This document shows positions 24,613 through 33,956 of a DNA stretch of 41,901 nucleotides, piece by piece. Position numbers and translations under genes: made by a program. Each line of letters opens with the position of its first letter. The first letter of the stretch is position 1. A model generated the notes under the pieces. The model saw nothing but the letters and a program-made list of their open reading frames with translations, made no database searches and had not been told where the DNA came from. The DNA is from JAEUUM01 sp038326165 (GTDB lineage Bacteria > Bacteroidota > Bacteroidia > Chitinophagales > Saprospiraceae): the NCBI GenBank assembly GCA_038326165.1, contig JBBQJT010000030.1, forward strand, positions 1-41,901, written 5' to 3'.

Positions 24613-26451
24613 TTATTCTACTGTTACTGATTTTGCAAGATTGCGGGGTTGATCTACGTCACATCCGCGTTTTACAGCGATATGATAGGCCAACATTTGT
24701 AATGGAATGACAGAAAGTAGCGGCGAAAGTGGCTCTTCTGTTTCCGGTATTTCAATGATATAATCAGCAAGTGATTTAATGATGGTATCTCCTTCTGCAA
24801 CTATTGCAATAACCACACCTTTTCTTGCTTTTACTTCCTGTATGTTGCTAACAATTTTTTCATAGGCACTTTTGTTGTTGGCGATCACAATCACGGGCAT
24901 GTTTTCGTCAATCAGTGCTATAGGTCCATGCTTCATTTCAGCGGCAGGATAACCTTCCGCATGAATGTATGAAATCTCTTTTAGTTTCAATGCGCCTTCC
25001 AAAGCTACTGGAAAATTATATCCTCGACCCAAATAAAGTGCATTTGTGGCATCTTTAAATTCTCCGGCTATGTATTCAATTTGTGAATTAAGCGTGAGAA
25101 TTTTTTCAATTTTACTTGGAATCTGCTCTAATTCAGTCAATAGCAATCTGTAATAGCTGTTGGTTATGGTGCCTTTTAAGTTGGCAAGTTTCAATGCCAT
25201 CAGGGTGAGTAAAGTCACTTGACCTGTAAATGCTTTGGTTGAAGCAACTCCAATTTCTGGTCCTGCATGTATGTATGATCCTGCGTCTGTTATGCGTGAA
25301 ATAGAAGATCCAACACTGTTTACAAAGCCATAAATCAATGCACCTTTCTCTTTTGCAAGTTCCAGGGCTGACAAAGTATCAGCAGTTTCACCTGATTGTG
25401 AAAGAGCAATAACCACATCATGATCCGAAATGATTGGGTTTCTGTATCGGAATTCGGATGCATATTCAACTTCTACTGGAATTCTCGCCAAATCCTCAAA
25501 AAGATATTCGCCTATTAGGCCAGCGTGCCATGATGTACCACACGCAACAATAATAAATCGTTGGGCTCTGGTAATTCTATTAGCATATTCCGCTACACCA
25601 CCTAATCTAATCCAACCTTCGTCGGCATTCATTCTTCCGCGCATACCGTCTGCGATGGTGCGGGGTTGCTCATAAATTTCTTTTAACATGAATGAATCGA
25701 AACCATCTTTTTCAATACGTTCCAACTCCATATCCAGTTCTTGGATGTATGGTATTTGATCTTGATTGTGGATATTGAAAAGGCGCAATTTTCCATCAGT
25801 ACCAACTACAGCAATTTCCTCGTCATTGAGATAAACCACTCTTTTGGTGTATTCAATGATTGGTGTAGCATCCGAAGCGAGATAATATTCATCATTGCCT
25901 ATTCCTATTACAAGGGGGCTGGCTTTGCGGGCTGCAACCAATTTTCCTGGTTCCTCACTGTCCATGACAACAATTGCATAGGCACCAATTACTTTTGTCA
26001 ACGCTACTCTTACGGCTTCTTCAATAGGGAGATTGTCTCTTTTTTGAAATTCTTCAATGAGGTGTACCAAAACCTCTGTGTCTGTCTCACTTTTGAATGT
26101 ATGCCCGAGTTTTTCGAGGGCTTTTTTAATTGGGTCGTAATTTTCGATGATCCCGTTATGGACCAAACTAATTCTGTTGTTTCCTGATACGTGAGGGTGT
26201 GCATTTTTGTCATCTGGCTTACCGTGAGTAGCCCAGCGAGTATGTCCAATTCCGATTGTCCCTGAAGTATTCTTTCCTTCAGTAAAAGCAAGTAATTCGC
26301 TTACCTTTCCTTTGCGTTTATAAATATTCAACTGGCCATTGATCAATGCAACACCTGCACTGTCATAACCTCTGTATTCAAGTCTTTGAAGACCTTTGAT
26401 TAGTATTGGGTAGGCTTCTTTTTTTCCTACATAAGCAACTATTCCACACAT
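24613..26451 (-). CDS. glmS: glutamine-fructose-6-phosphate aminotransferase GlmS
   Basis: A 612-residue isomerizing aminotransferase making glucosamine-6-phosphate from fructose-6-phosphate and glutamine, the entry to UDP-GlcNAc synthesis. It starts MCGIVAYVG, with the nucleophilic Cys exposed after Met removal, and carries the glutaminase motifs GIGHTRWATHGKP and HNGIIENY. Two SIS domains follow (about 290-430 and 460-600), with VACGTSWHAGL, ALSQSGETADT and EISYIHAEGYPAAEMKHGPIA; it ends in NLAKSVTVE with the usual C-tail. Length is normal. No glmS ribozyme is expected in this phylum, and only 15 bases separate it from the DUF4270 gene upstream. Confidence 0.98.
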   Translation of the reverse strand: MCGIVAYVGKKEAYPILIKGLQRLEYRGYDSAGVALINGQLNIYKRKGKVSELLAFTEGKNTSGTIGIGHTRWATHGKPDDKNAHPHVSGNNRISLVHNGIIENYDPIKKALEKLGHTFKSETDTEVLVHLIEEFQKRDNLPIEEAVRVALTKVIGAYAIVVMDSEEPGKLVAARKASPLVIGIGNDEYYLASDATPIIEYTKRVVYLNDEEIAVVGTDGKLRLFNIHNQDQIPYIQELDMELERIEKDGFDSFMLKEIYEQPRTIADGMRGRMNADEGWIRLGGVAEYANRITRAQRFIIVACGTSWHAGLIGEYLFEDLARIPVEVEYASEFRYRNPIISDHDVVIALSQSGETADTLSALELAKEKGALIYGFVNSVGSSISRITDAGSYIHAGPEIGVASTKAFTGQVTLLTLMALKLANLKGTITNSYYRLLLTELEQIPSKIEKILTLNSQIEYIAGEFKDATNALYLGRGYNFPVALEGALKLKEISYIHAEGYPAAEMKHGPIALIDENMPVIVIANNKSAYEKIVSNIQEVKARKGVVIAIVAEGDTIIKSLADYIIEIPETEEPLSPLLSVIPLQMLAYHIAVKRGCDVDQPRNLAKSVTVE

Positions 26452-26466
26452 ATAAAGAGTGTTTAG

Positions 26467-27831
26467 TTATTGTAATTTCGTAAATGCCACTTTCAATTTT
26501 GGACTCAAATCTATATTTCCTGATCCATAAAGTATCATTCTGTTGGCTACCTCCGGTCTCAAGTAAACGCTTATATACAATTTGGATGAAGCCTTGCCTT
26601 GTATCATTTTTTGTAAATGGGCGCTTAATTTCATCCGGTAGCTGGTCACTGTTTGACCATTCACTGTTTTGGTTTTTGGAACTCCGCCAAATTTGACATT
26701 CAATCCTGCCAATCCTCCTAGATTCAAAGCGAACAATACATCGTCCACTATTACAAAACTGCCGTCTGATCTCTTTTCAGATATCAGTATGTTTTGAATG
26801 GGTGAATAGCTCGGATCGTTATTAGGAATAGTTGCCAGAAAAAATTCAAGTTCTGCATAATTGACAATTTTGCCTGCCAATTCTTTTACGCTAGGCACTT
26901 CAATTTCAATTTGCGTTCCACTCAGGCCATGTAAATAAACCAGGCTGTCCGATATTGCAGTTGAATTTAGTGCATTTTCGACTACAGTTCCCGTGTAATC
27001 GTGTTTGATATTGAGTGTTCGAGCACTGAGCAAGGTAACTCCAAAATCAAATTGACTGATTGTAGTTGTCGTATCTGTTTTGCTATAAAATAAAGTAAGC
27101 TTCGAGCGGCCATTGGTAGGAAGAAATGCTGCCAATCCTCCATTAAGTGTTGGACTTGAAATTGCTAAACCTTTGAAAAGTTTCTGAAAATTTTCAGAGG
27201 TTTTAAAGCTTGAATCAGGAGCAGACATTAGTGCGTTACCTAAATCATCAGAAAGTTTGATTCTCAATTGGCGGGATACAATGGTATCCTTGACACCAAT
27301 TTTTGGATATTCTGAATAGCTCACGGATTTTAGTCCAGTCAAATCTACAGTTGTGGAACCCAATAAATTTGGATCAACAGCAAAAGAATCTTGTGAGCCA
27401 TAATTTTTGCCTGCCGACATACTTTCAGTCAATTGATACACATTGAAAGTACATTGCTGTTGATAAAGACCATAACTGCCTATAGAATCGTAGACCAAAC
27501 TCAATATAAGGCTATCTAATTTAGCATCTACAAAATCTGGAAACTTAGTTGTCAAGAGACGATATTGAAAATATGCTTTTGTTTCAACTTTTCCAAATAC
27601 AGGATCGATCATGGTTCCTATGAAGAACTTTTCAATTAATCTTGAATTTGCATTGTAAACAGGAATCGCATCAACCTTCAAAGTTTTGGAGTAGATCGTC
27701 AGGGTATCATCAAATCCTACGTTTATTTCATCCTCACCCAATAAATCAGAGCCTAGGAAAATACTGTCATTACAAGAAGAAATTACTAGCAGGAATAACA
27801 AGGAGCAAAATAAGAATTGAAATCTCAACAT
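26467..27831 (-). CDS. DUF4270 family lipoprotein
   Basis: A 454-residue surface or periplasmic lipoprotein. The leader ends in a lipobox (VISSCND, Cys about 20), followed by the typical opening GSDLLGEDEINVGFDDTLTI of the Bacteroidota DUF4270 family. The rest is predicted beta-rich, with repeated short strands and a C-terminal YISVYLRPEVANRMILYGSG segment. Function is unknown. In other Bacteroidota I recall this family beside a glycogen-synthase-like gene and panC, which is the arrangement here. It is 27 bases downstream of the GT5-like gene and 15 upstream of glmS, so all three are probably one transcript. Confidence 0.88.
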   Translation of the reverse strand: MLRFQFLFCSLLFLLVISSCNDSIFLGSDLLGEDEINVGFDDTLTIYSKTLKVDAIPVYNANSRLIEKFFIGTMIDPVFGKVETKAYFQYRLLTTKFPDFVDAKLDSLILSLVYDSIGSYGLYQQQCTFNVYQLTESMSAGKNYGSQDSFAVDPNLLGSTTVDLTGLKSVSYSEYPKIGVKDTIVSRQLRIKLSDDLGNALMSAPDSSFKTSENFQKLFKGLAISSPTLNGGLAAFLPTNGRSKLTLFYSKTDTTTTISQFDFGVTLLSARTLNIKHDYTGTVVENALNSTAISDSLVYLHGLSGTQIEIEVPSVKELAGKIVNYAELEFFLATIPNNDPSYSPIQNILISEKRSDGSFVIVDDVLFALNLGGLAGLNVKFGGVPKTKTVNGQTVTSYRMKLSAHLQKMIQGKASSKLYISVYLRPEVANRMILYGSGNIDLSPKLKVAFTKLQ

Positions 27832-27858
27832 TTAAATATTTAAAGCTAATAACGTTGT

Positions 27859-28680
27859 TTATGTTGGAACATTTTTTTGAGTCAACATTTTGTAAAATTC
27901 AAGGTGATCATTCAGATAAGTTGCTTCATCTTCCACCCTTAATACAGGTTTGTTTGATTCGTCTAATAGAGTATCAACGTCTCCAATGGACGTAACGCTG
28001 CCTTTAATACATGCGTCCGCATAGGCAAATGCACCTCTTTCTAGGCTGATATTACCCTCGCTTACAAAAATATCTAAATCCTTCTTACTCAAATTGTTGA
28101 TTGAGGCCTTAGAAATGAAATTATCTTGCAATAAGCCATTCATTTCATGAGGATAAGCTGAGTATAAAATCTGTGTTTCATGAAAAACTGGATCGGACTT
28201 GTATGCCTGTCGAATGAACATTGGTATCATGCTGGTCATCCATCCATGACAATGAATGATATCAGGTGGCCATCCAAATTTTCTTACAGTTTCAATCACG
28301 CCTTTGCAAAAGAAAACCATCCTTTCTGCATTATCTTCATAAGGTGTTCCCTCATCATCATTGAACAAATTCTTTCTTTTAAAGAACTCATCATTATCCA
28401 AAAAGTATACTTGAAGTCTAGCCCCAGGCAAAGAAGCGACCTTGATGATCAATGGATAATCGTCATCGTCAACAATGATATTCATTCCTGAGAGTCTTAC
28501 TACTTCATGAAGCCTATGTCTTCTTTCGTTAATAAGGCCAAATCGCGGCATAAGAACCCTTACCTCGTATCCTTTAGAATACATGTGTAATGGTAACTTC
28601 CCAACCAGATCAGAGATCTCATTGGAATCAGTATAAGGAGACATTTCTTGGGTAACGAAAAGTACGCGTTTTTTGCTCAT
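27859..28680 (-). CDS. stand-alone glycogen/starch synthase N-terminal (GT5-like) domain
   Basis: A 273-residue protein resembling only the N-terminal half of GT5 glycogen or starch synthases: LFVTQEMSPYTDSNEISDLVGKLP at the start, then YEVRVLMPRFG, FFCKGVIETVRKFGWPPDIIHCHGW, and LDIFVSEGNISLERGAFAYADA. The C-terminal nucleotide-sugar-binding Rossmann domain is missing, and the normal KTGGLADV loop is altered to DSNEISDLVG. It is therefore probably not a complete polymerising enzyme; a regulatory or binding role is possible. Such short versions recur in Bacteroidota beside panC and DUF4270. It is divergent from panC and has its own -7 element. Confidence 0.88.
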   Translation of the reverse strand: MSKKRVLFVTQEMSPYTDSNEISDLVGKLPLHMYSKGYEVRVLMPRFGLINERRHRLHEVVRLSGMNIIVDDDDYPLIIKVASLPGARLQVYFLDNDEFFKRKNLFNDDEGTPYEDNAERMVFFCKGVIETVRKFGWPPDIIHCHGWMTSMIPMFIRQAYKSDPVFHETQILYSAYPHEMNGLLQDNFISKASINNLSKKDLDIFVSEGNISLERGAFAYADACIKGSVTSIGDVDTLLDESNKPVLRVEDEATYLNDHLEFYKMLTQKNVPT

Positions 28681-28718
28681 GTAATCTTATGCAATGCTGA
28701 TGTAATAATAATAATCTG

Positions 28719-28726
28719 CAAAGATA
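28719..28726 (-). promoter_or_regulatory. -7 element upstream of the GT5-like gene
   Basis: TATCTTTG on the minus strand, 38 bases before the start codon, matches the TAnnTTTG consensus exactly. The -33 region is not consensus. It probably drives the GT5-like, DUF4270, glmS and DUF4290 genes. Confidence 0.45.
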
Positions 28727-28957
28727 CGCATTGAAATCCACTTATTATGTCATTCCTTGGATATCACTTATTTCAAGGGTTTATCTTGACGATACTTTCA
28801 CTTTTTTACACTTACTGGATAAAATATCCTTTTACTCATAAGTAAAACATGCCACCTGTACCCCAATTTATTTCATCAGTATTAAGCATTCGGTTCTGCT
28901 CATTCACCTATAATATTCCTTGATGGATTACCTTAGTAGGCAATTAAAGGACAAGCC

Positions 28958-29809
28958 ATGTTAATTATAAAAACAGCAACTGAATTACAAAAGGTGTTGG
29001 ACATCATATCGGAAGGCAGAGCTATTGGCTTTGCACCTACGATGGGCGCTTTGCACATGGGGCATTTGTCGCTACTAAAAATGGCAAAATCTGAAGGATG
29101 TATAACGGTAGCTTCCATTTTTGTGAATCCCACTCAATTCAATGATCCAAATGACCTGAACAAGTATCCAAGAACATTTGATGCCGATGTTGAATTGTTG
29201 ATAGAAGGGAAATGTGATGTGCTCTTTTATCCCAGTGTTGAGGAAGTTTATCCGAATGGAATGACCATAAGCAATCAATTTGATTTTGGAGATTTGGCTC
29301 ACGTAATGGAAGGGGCTTTTAGACCTGGACATTTTGATGGAATGGCTCAAGTTGTAAATCGTTTATTAGAAATGATTCAGCCGCGCCGACTGTATATGGG
29401 CCAAAAGGATTTTCAGCAATTGACTATTGTTAGGAGGATGTTGAAATTAATAGCTAGCAATATCGAACTTATATCTTGTCCTACCCTAAGAGAGCCCAAT
29501 GGCCTGGCTATGAGCAGTAGGAATACCAGATTGTCCGAAGAGCAGCGCGAAGCTGCATCCTTTATTTACCAGCAATTAAAGCGAATTGATAAATATAAGA
29601 AAGGAAAATCTTTGAAACAGCTTTGTCATGAAATGTTGGAAAATTTAACAATTCCTGACTTTAAGCCAGAGTACGTCCAATCAGTTGATGGAATAAGTTT
29701 AGCAGAAGTGGATAATTATACAGACTCTGAATTCATTGTTGTATGTGTTGCATGTTGGGTTGGCTCAGTCAGATTAATTGACAATCTGATCATCAAACAA
29801 AATATTTGA
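28958..29809 (+). CDS. panC: pantothenate synthetase PanC
   Basis: A 283-residue pantoate-beta-alanine ligase that condenses pantoate with beta-alanine using ATP in coenzyme A synthesis. Key motifs are FAPTMGALHMGHLSLL, with the HxGH nucleotide-binding motif, FVNPTQFNDPNDLNKYPR, GHFDGMAQVVNRLL, YMGQKDFQQL with the Lys and Gln of the active site, and MSSRNTRLSEEQR, with the KMSKS-like stretch. Length is normal. The gene is divergent from the GT5-like gene and converges on cysS, 13 bases apart. panB and panD are not in the window. Confidence 0.97.
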   Translation: MLIIKTATELQKVLDIISEGRAIGFAPTMGALHMGHLSLLKMAKSEGCITVASIFVNPTQFNDPNDLNKYPRTFDADVELLIEGKCDVLFYPSVEEVYPNGMTISNQFDFGDLAHVMEGAFRPGHFDGMAQVVNRLLEMIQPRRLYMGQKDFQQLTIVRRMLKLIASNIELISCPTLREPNGLAMSSRNTRLSEEQREAASFIYQQLKRIDKYKKGKSLKQLCHEMLENLTIPDFKPEYVQSVDGISLAEVDNYTDSEFIVVCVACWVGSVRLIDNLIIKQNI

Positions 29810-29822
29810 ACAGATTCAAGCT

Positions 29823-31328
29823 CTAGTTGATGCTCCAAGTACTGCCTTCCTTGCCATCATTGATTTGAATATCTGCGTCTTTCAGACCATCTCTGATTTT
29901 ATCTGATGTGGACCAGTCTTTATTTTCTCGCGATTGTTTGCGGATATCAATTACCAATTTCATGACTTTGTCCAAAACTTCGATGTTATCGTTGTCTTTT
30001 TCATCTTGAAGTCCCAACACATCGAACAAATATCCATTGAAACAGTGAAGGAGTGTATCATAAGTTTCTTTTGAGATATTTGTTATTTTCTTGCCATCAT
30101 TGTAGTAAATATTGATGATTGAAGCTATTTCATAAAGTGTGGCAACAAGTTTGGGTGCGTTGAAATCATCATCCATAACTTTTTTACAATCATTACTCAA
30201 TTCTATGATCAATTGATCTTGCTTTGCATCGATTTCTTTGCTTTCAAGAATCATCTCCTTTAAGTACCGATAGGCATTCATTAGTTTGCGTAAGCCTTTT
30301 TCAGCGTCCTGAAGTCCTTTTATTGTGATGTCAAGTTCCGAGGAATAATGTGATTGCATGAACAGGAATCTGACGGTCATTGCGGAATAAGCTTTATCGA
30401 GCAATGGATGTTCGCCGGTTATAAATTCCAGTGGAAGGATAGAATTGCCTAAAGATTTGCTCATTTTTTGACCATTGAAATTGAGCATGTTGGTATGCAT
30501 CCAATACCGGACTGGATCAGCACCACATGCTGCAATGTTTTGCGCTATTTCACATTCATGGTGTGGAAATTTGAGATCCATACCTCCTGCATGAATATCG
30601 AATTGTTTGCCTAAATATTTAGTACTCATAACTGAACATTCGAGGTGCCAACCTGGAAATCCTTTTCCCCAAGGAGAGTTCCATTGCATAATGTGCTCAG
30701 GCAAAGCCTTTTTCCACAGAGCGAAATCAAATGAATTTTTCTTTTCGTCCTGACCGTCCAGATCGCGATAACCAGCAATTAATTCATCTATGTTTCTGCC
30801 AGACAACTTGCCATAATTATATCCCTTTTCATTGTATGCCAAAACATCAAAATATACACTCCCATTGGATTCATACGCAAATCCTTTTTGAATCAAATCT
30901 GCTGTCATTTCAATTTGCTCGAGGATATGACCTGTAGCGGTTGGCTCAATTGATGGTGGAAGAATATTGAATATTTTGCACACATCGTGGAAGCCAACGG
31001 TGTACTTTTGTACAATTTCCATTGGTTCAAGCTGTTCCAATTTGGCTTGATCTTCCATACGGTTCTTGCCTTCGCCTAGGTCGTTAGTCAAGTGACCAGC
31101 ATCTGTGATATTGCGCACATACCGCACATTATATCCAAGAAATTTCATGTATCTGTAAACCAGATCAAATGAGATAAATGTCCTAGTGTTGCCCAAATGA
31201 ACATCCGAATAAACTGTAGGTCCACAACAATACAATCCTACATGAGGAGGGTTAATGGGTGCAAATACTTCTTTTTGTCGGGTCAGACTATTGTAAATAC
31301 TTAAAGTGCTTTCAGACATAATATTCAT
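29823..31328 (-). CDS. cysS: cysteine-tRNA ligase
   Basis: A 501-residue class I aminoacyl-tRNA synthetase. The HIGH-equivalent is VHLGNTRTF after the zinc-ligand CCGPTVYSD; the other zinc ligands lie in HLECSVMS and FPHHECEIAQ, and the KMSKS loop is GQKMSKSLGNSI. The C-terminal DALR-like anticodon domain follows. I took the ATG at 31328, which shares a base with the stop of the upstream gene (TAATG) and suggests reinitiation; an ATG three codons later (MSEST) is equally possible. It is the last gene of the mutL-rhomboid-EEP run on this strand. Confidence 0.96.
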   Translation of the reverse strand: MNIMSESTLSIYNSLTRQKEVFAPINPPHVGLYCCGPTVYSDVHLGNTRTFISFDLVYRYMKFLGYNVRYVRNITDAGHLTNDLGEGKNRMEDQAKLEQLEPMEIVQKYTVGFHDVCKIFNILPPSIEPTATGHILEQIEMTADLIQKGFAYESNGSVYFDVLAYNEKGYNYGKLSGRNIDELIAGYRDLDGQDEKKNSFDFALWKKALPEHIMQWNSPWGKGFPGWHLECSVMSTKYLGKQFDIHAGGMDLKFPHHECEIAQNIAACGADPVRYWMHTNMLNFNGQKMSKSLGNSILPLEFITGEHPLLDKAYSAMTVRFLFMQSHYSSELDITIKGLQDAEKGLRKLMNAYRYLKEMILESKEIDAKQDQLIIELSNDCKKVMDDDFNAPKLVATLYEIASIINIYYNDGKKITNISKETYDTLLHCFNGYLFDVLGLQDEKDNDNIEVLDKVMKLVIDIRKQSRENKDWSTSDKIRDGLKDADIQINDGKEGSTWSIN

Positions 31329-32359
31329 TAATTTTTCTCAAAAGAGAAATTGGTGGTTATTGGGTTGTGGTCAGAATAGGGTACTTTTTCAACTTGATGA
31401 TTGGACAGGTTTAGAACGGTCGATGCAAGAATATAATCAATACGCAACAGAGGAATTTTTCCATTGTATGTAGCACCAAATCCAAAGTAATTTTCTGTAA
31501 AACTATCCTTCATACCTGTACTTAAGGTTTGATAAACATATGACATAGGAGTATCATTGAAATCGCCACCTATAAGAACTGGATATGGTGATTTACGGAT
31601 CAACTCCTTAACTTGTTTCGATTGAGCGCTGCGTTGTATGGTTGCTTTTTTGACTCTAGCCAATATTTTAAGGACTCGCTGGTAAGTGTTTTTCTTGCCC
31701 ACTGCTTCAGTAGTCAAGCTTTTCTCAGTCATTTGGCTAACTCTATTGCTCTCAAGATGAATGCTGAAGCAACGAATTATTTTACCTTCTATTTTTATGT
31801 CAGCCCACACACCACTGTTGAAACTTTTTTCAAACTCTATACTTCCTTGATCTACTATGGAATAACGACTAAAAATTGCAGTATTCAAAGCTCTATGTTT
31901 ATGAAAATATGGGTAGTTTGTTGAGGATTTCAATGCTTTTAGTGCACGTTTATTTACTTCTTGTACAAAAAGAATGTCCGAATTGTCCAACCTGTTCAGG
32001 AATCTTTTTAATTCACGATTGTCTTTTTCATCAGCAAAGTCCAACCATTGCAACCCACCCAAATTATAGCTGGAACAGGTGAATTGTTTGCCTGTATCCT
32101 TTGAAGAAAAACTAAATCCAAAGACTTTTTTTATGCCAGTGAAGCACACAAGAAAAGTAAACAAACTCAATACAACAAACCAGTTTTTTTTGTAGACCCA
32201 ATACATCCCAAAGAATAAATTGAACAACAAGAATATTGGAAAAAGATGAGCTAAAAAAACGAATTCCCAAATTCTACTGGGAGGTATTAATGGTGAAAGG
32301 AATGCAATTAAGGTGAGGATTACCAGAATGAAGTGGAGCCACTTGATTAGTTTTTGCAA
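31328..32359 (-). CDS. membrane-anchored endonuclease/exonuclease/phosphatase family protein
   Basis: A 343-residue protein with three N-terminal membrane helices (about 6-27, 32-55 and 60-76), followed by a catalytic EEP domain of the DNase I/sphingomyelinase fold. Catalytic motifs: SSYNLGG early in the domain, Glu in ILFVQEVNK, Asp and Asn in IGGDFNDTP, RIDYILAS, and SDHNPI with the final His. The substrate is unknown; membrane-anchored members in Bacteroidota are often called endonucleases without proof, and phospholipid or phosphoinositide-like substrates are alternatives. Its stop overlaps the cysS start, and the second rhomboid gene lies ten bases upstream. Confidence 0.9.
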   Translation of the reverse strand: MQKLIKWLHFILVILTLIAFLSPLIPPSRIWEFVFLAHLFPIFLLFNLFFGMYWVYKKNWFVVLSLFTFLVCFTGIKKVFGFSFSSKDTGKQFTCSSYNLGGLQWLDFADEKDNRELKRFLNRLDNSDILFVQEVNKRALKALKSSTNYPYFHKHRALNTAIFSRYSIVDQGSIEFEKSFNSGVWADIKIEGKIIRCFSIHLESNRVSQMTEKSLTTEAVGKKNTYQRVLKILARVKKATIQRSAQSKQVKELIRKSPYPVLIGGDFNDTPMSYVYQTLSTGMKDSFTENYFGFGATYNGKIPLLRIDYILASTVLNLSNHQVEKVPYSDHNPITTNFSFEKN

Positions 32360-32368
32360 AAGCTTTCT

Positions 32369-33292
32369 TTACTTTTTACTGGCTTCAAAAAGGAATGATT
32401 TTTCGTCATCCTTTAAACTTTGATAGCCATGGTTTTTTATTTTGTCCAATATGGTATTCAATCGCTCTTCGTGATCCATTTCAGGTTTTTCATTATTTGA
32501 ATCCATGAAATTATAGGTACTTTGTTGCATCTGGAATACACGTTTGCGCACTGGATTTTTTGAGTTTTCAATTGGAAATACAGTTACTTTACTGATTTTA
32601 GAAAAGAATGATTGCAGCGGATGTGTCAAATCTCTTCCTTCCTGCATCATGCGAATATAAATCCAACCAAATAATACGCCACCCAAATGTGCCAGATAGC
32701 CTCCAACATTATTCATTGACACTATCTGCAAAAAATCTATTACAATCAAACCTATTACTATATATCTTATGGGTACCTCACCCAATAAAATAAGGCGCAT
32801 TCTATAATCAGGTGTCAATGTTGCTGCAGCCGCTGCCAATGCCATGACTGAGGCTGATGCGCCTACCATCATCACATTTTGAAGGACAGCAATTGGAAAA
32901 ACTGCCGCAATAAGTATCATAAATAAAGCGCCTACTATGCCGCCCATTAAATATAAGGGAAGAACCCGATGGTCACCTAGAAAATCTCCAATGATTCTGC
33001 CAAACCAAAAAAGCATGAGCATATTGAACAAAAGATGCATAATGCCGCGATGCATAAACATGTAAGTCAAAATACTCCAGGGTTGTTTGATTGTCACCAT
33101 TGGCTCACTAGAAACTGAAAGCAAGTTTTCAATTTCCCTGAATGCGATGCTTATATTCTCCGAATGTGTGATTAGCCCTAAAAACCAAATGGACGATACC
33201 AACACGAAAACAGCAACATTAACAATTATGATCTTGTTGATCATATTGCTTCTATAAGACTGTCTTAAATCGCTCCAAATGGAATTTCGCAT
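32369..33292 (-). CDS. rhomboid family intramembrane serine protease (long form)
   Basis: A 307-residue rhomboid with six membrane helices and a cytosolic C-terminal tail of about 90 residues. The catalytic Ser is in VGASASVMAL (the usual GASGA with Ala for Gly) and the His in YLAHLGGVLFGW; HLLFNMLMLFWFG is the conserved helix 2 with oxyanion Asn and His. The tail is charged and contains EKPEMDHEERLNTILDKI, probably a coiled or helical region. It likely cleaves transmembrane substrates. It lies 33 bases after the shorter rhomboid gene, making a tandem pair. Confidence 0.93.
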   Translation of the reverse strand: MRNSIWSDLRQSYRSNMINKIIIVNVAVFVLVSSIWFLGLITHSENISIAFREIENLLSVSSEPMVTIKQPWSILTYMFMHRGIMHLLFNMLMLFWFGRIIGDFLGDHRVLPLYLMGGIVGALFMILIAAVFPIAVLQNVMMVGASASVMALAAAAATLTPDYRMRLILLGEVPIRYIVIGLIVIDFLQIVSMNNVGGYLAHLGGVLFGWIYIRMMQEGRDLTHPLQSFFSKISKVTVFPIENSKNPVRKRVFQMQQSTYNFMDSNNEKPEMDHEERLNTILDKIKNHGYQSLKDDEKSFLFEASKK

Positions 33293-33325
33293 CTTGCCTT
33301 TTTGTCTAATGGGTTTTCTTAGTTA

Positions 33326-33913
33326 TCAATGGCCAAATTTACGCCAATAAAATATTAAAAGCAAACCCATTATTGCACCACCTAAATGTGCGAAATGTGC
33401 AACACCCGTATTGTAGCCGCCAACACCTAAAAATAACTCCAAACCTGCATAAATTAAGACCATATATCGGGCTTCTAATTCAACTGGCGGTATCAAGAGC
33501 ATCATTCTCGTTCTGCCAAAATAAATACCAAATGCGGCCAATAATCCAAAAACTGCTCCTGAAGCGCCTAACATACTGTAAGGAAGATCAGTTTGATAGC
33601 CAGCAATAACCCACCAAACTAAAATTTGTAGCACTGCAGCTCCAAGACCACACATGATGTAGTAAAATAAAAATCTTTTTGGACCCATGTAGGCTTCCAA
33701 ACTTGGTCCAAACATAGCCAGTGCATACATGTTGAAAAAGATATGACCAATGCTGCCATGGAGGAACATATAAGTTATGAATTGAAATGGCATGAAATGT
33801 TCAGAGCCTGGAAAGTATAAAATGCCAAAATTCAAATTCATTAGCTGCTGCGCAACAAACACGATTACATTGATAATCAGTAATTGCTTTACAACATCAG
33901 TAAGCTGATTCAT
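33326..33913 (-). CDS. rhomboid family intramembrane serine protease (short form)
   Basis: A 195-residue minimal rhomboid core with six helices. The catalytic Ser is in MLGASGAVFGLLAAFG and the His in VAHFAHLGGAIMG; GSIGHIFFNMYALAMFGPSLE is the helix 2 motif, and the helix 3 Arg-rich segment follows. It lacks extra domains. It lies downstream of mutL by 43 bases and upstream of the longer rhomboid, on one strand. The two rhomboids share the same layout but differ widely in sequence, so this is an old duplication. Confidence 0.94.
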   Translation of the reverse strand: MNQLTDVVKQLLIINVIVFVAQQLMNLNFGILYFPGSEHFMPFQFITYMFLHGSIGHIFFNMYALAMFGPSLEAYMGPKRFLFYYIMCGLGAAVLQILVWWVIAGYQTDLPYSMLGASGAVFGLLAAFGIYFGRTRMMLLIPPVELEARYMVLIYAGLELFLGVGGYNTGVAHFAHLGGAIMGLLLIFYWRKFGH

Positions 33914-33956
33914 AATATATTTAAGTTGTAAGTCAAAGGTAATACTGGAATTCGGA

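Noticed and set aside
24600..26470. glmS ribozyme or riboswitch upstream of glmS
   Set aside because: Only 15 bases separate it from the preceding gene and no conserved ribozyme core is present.
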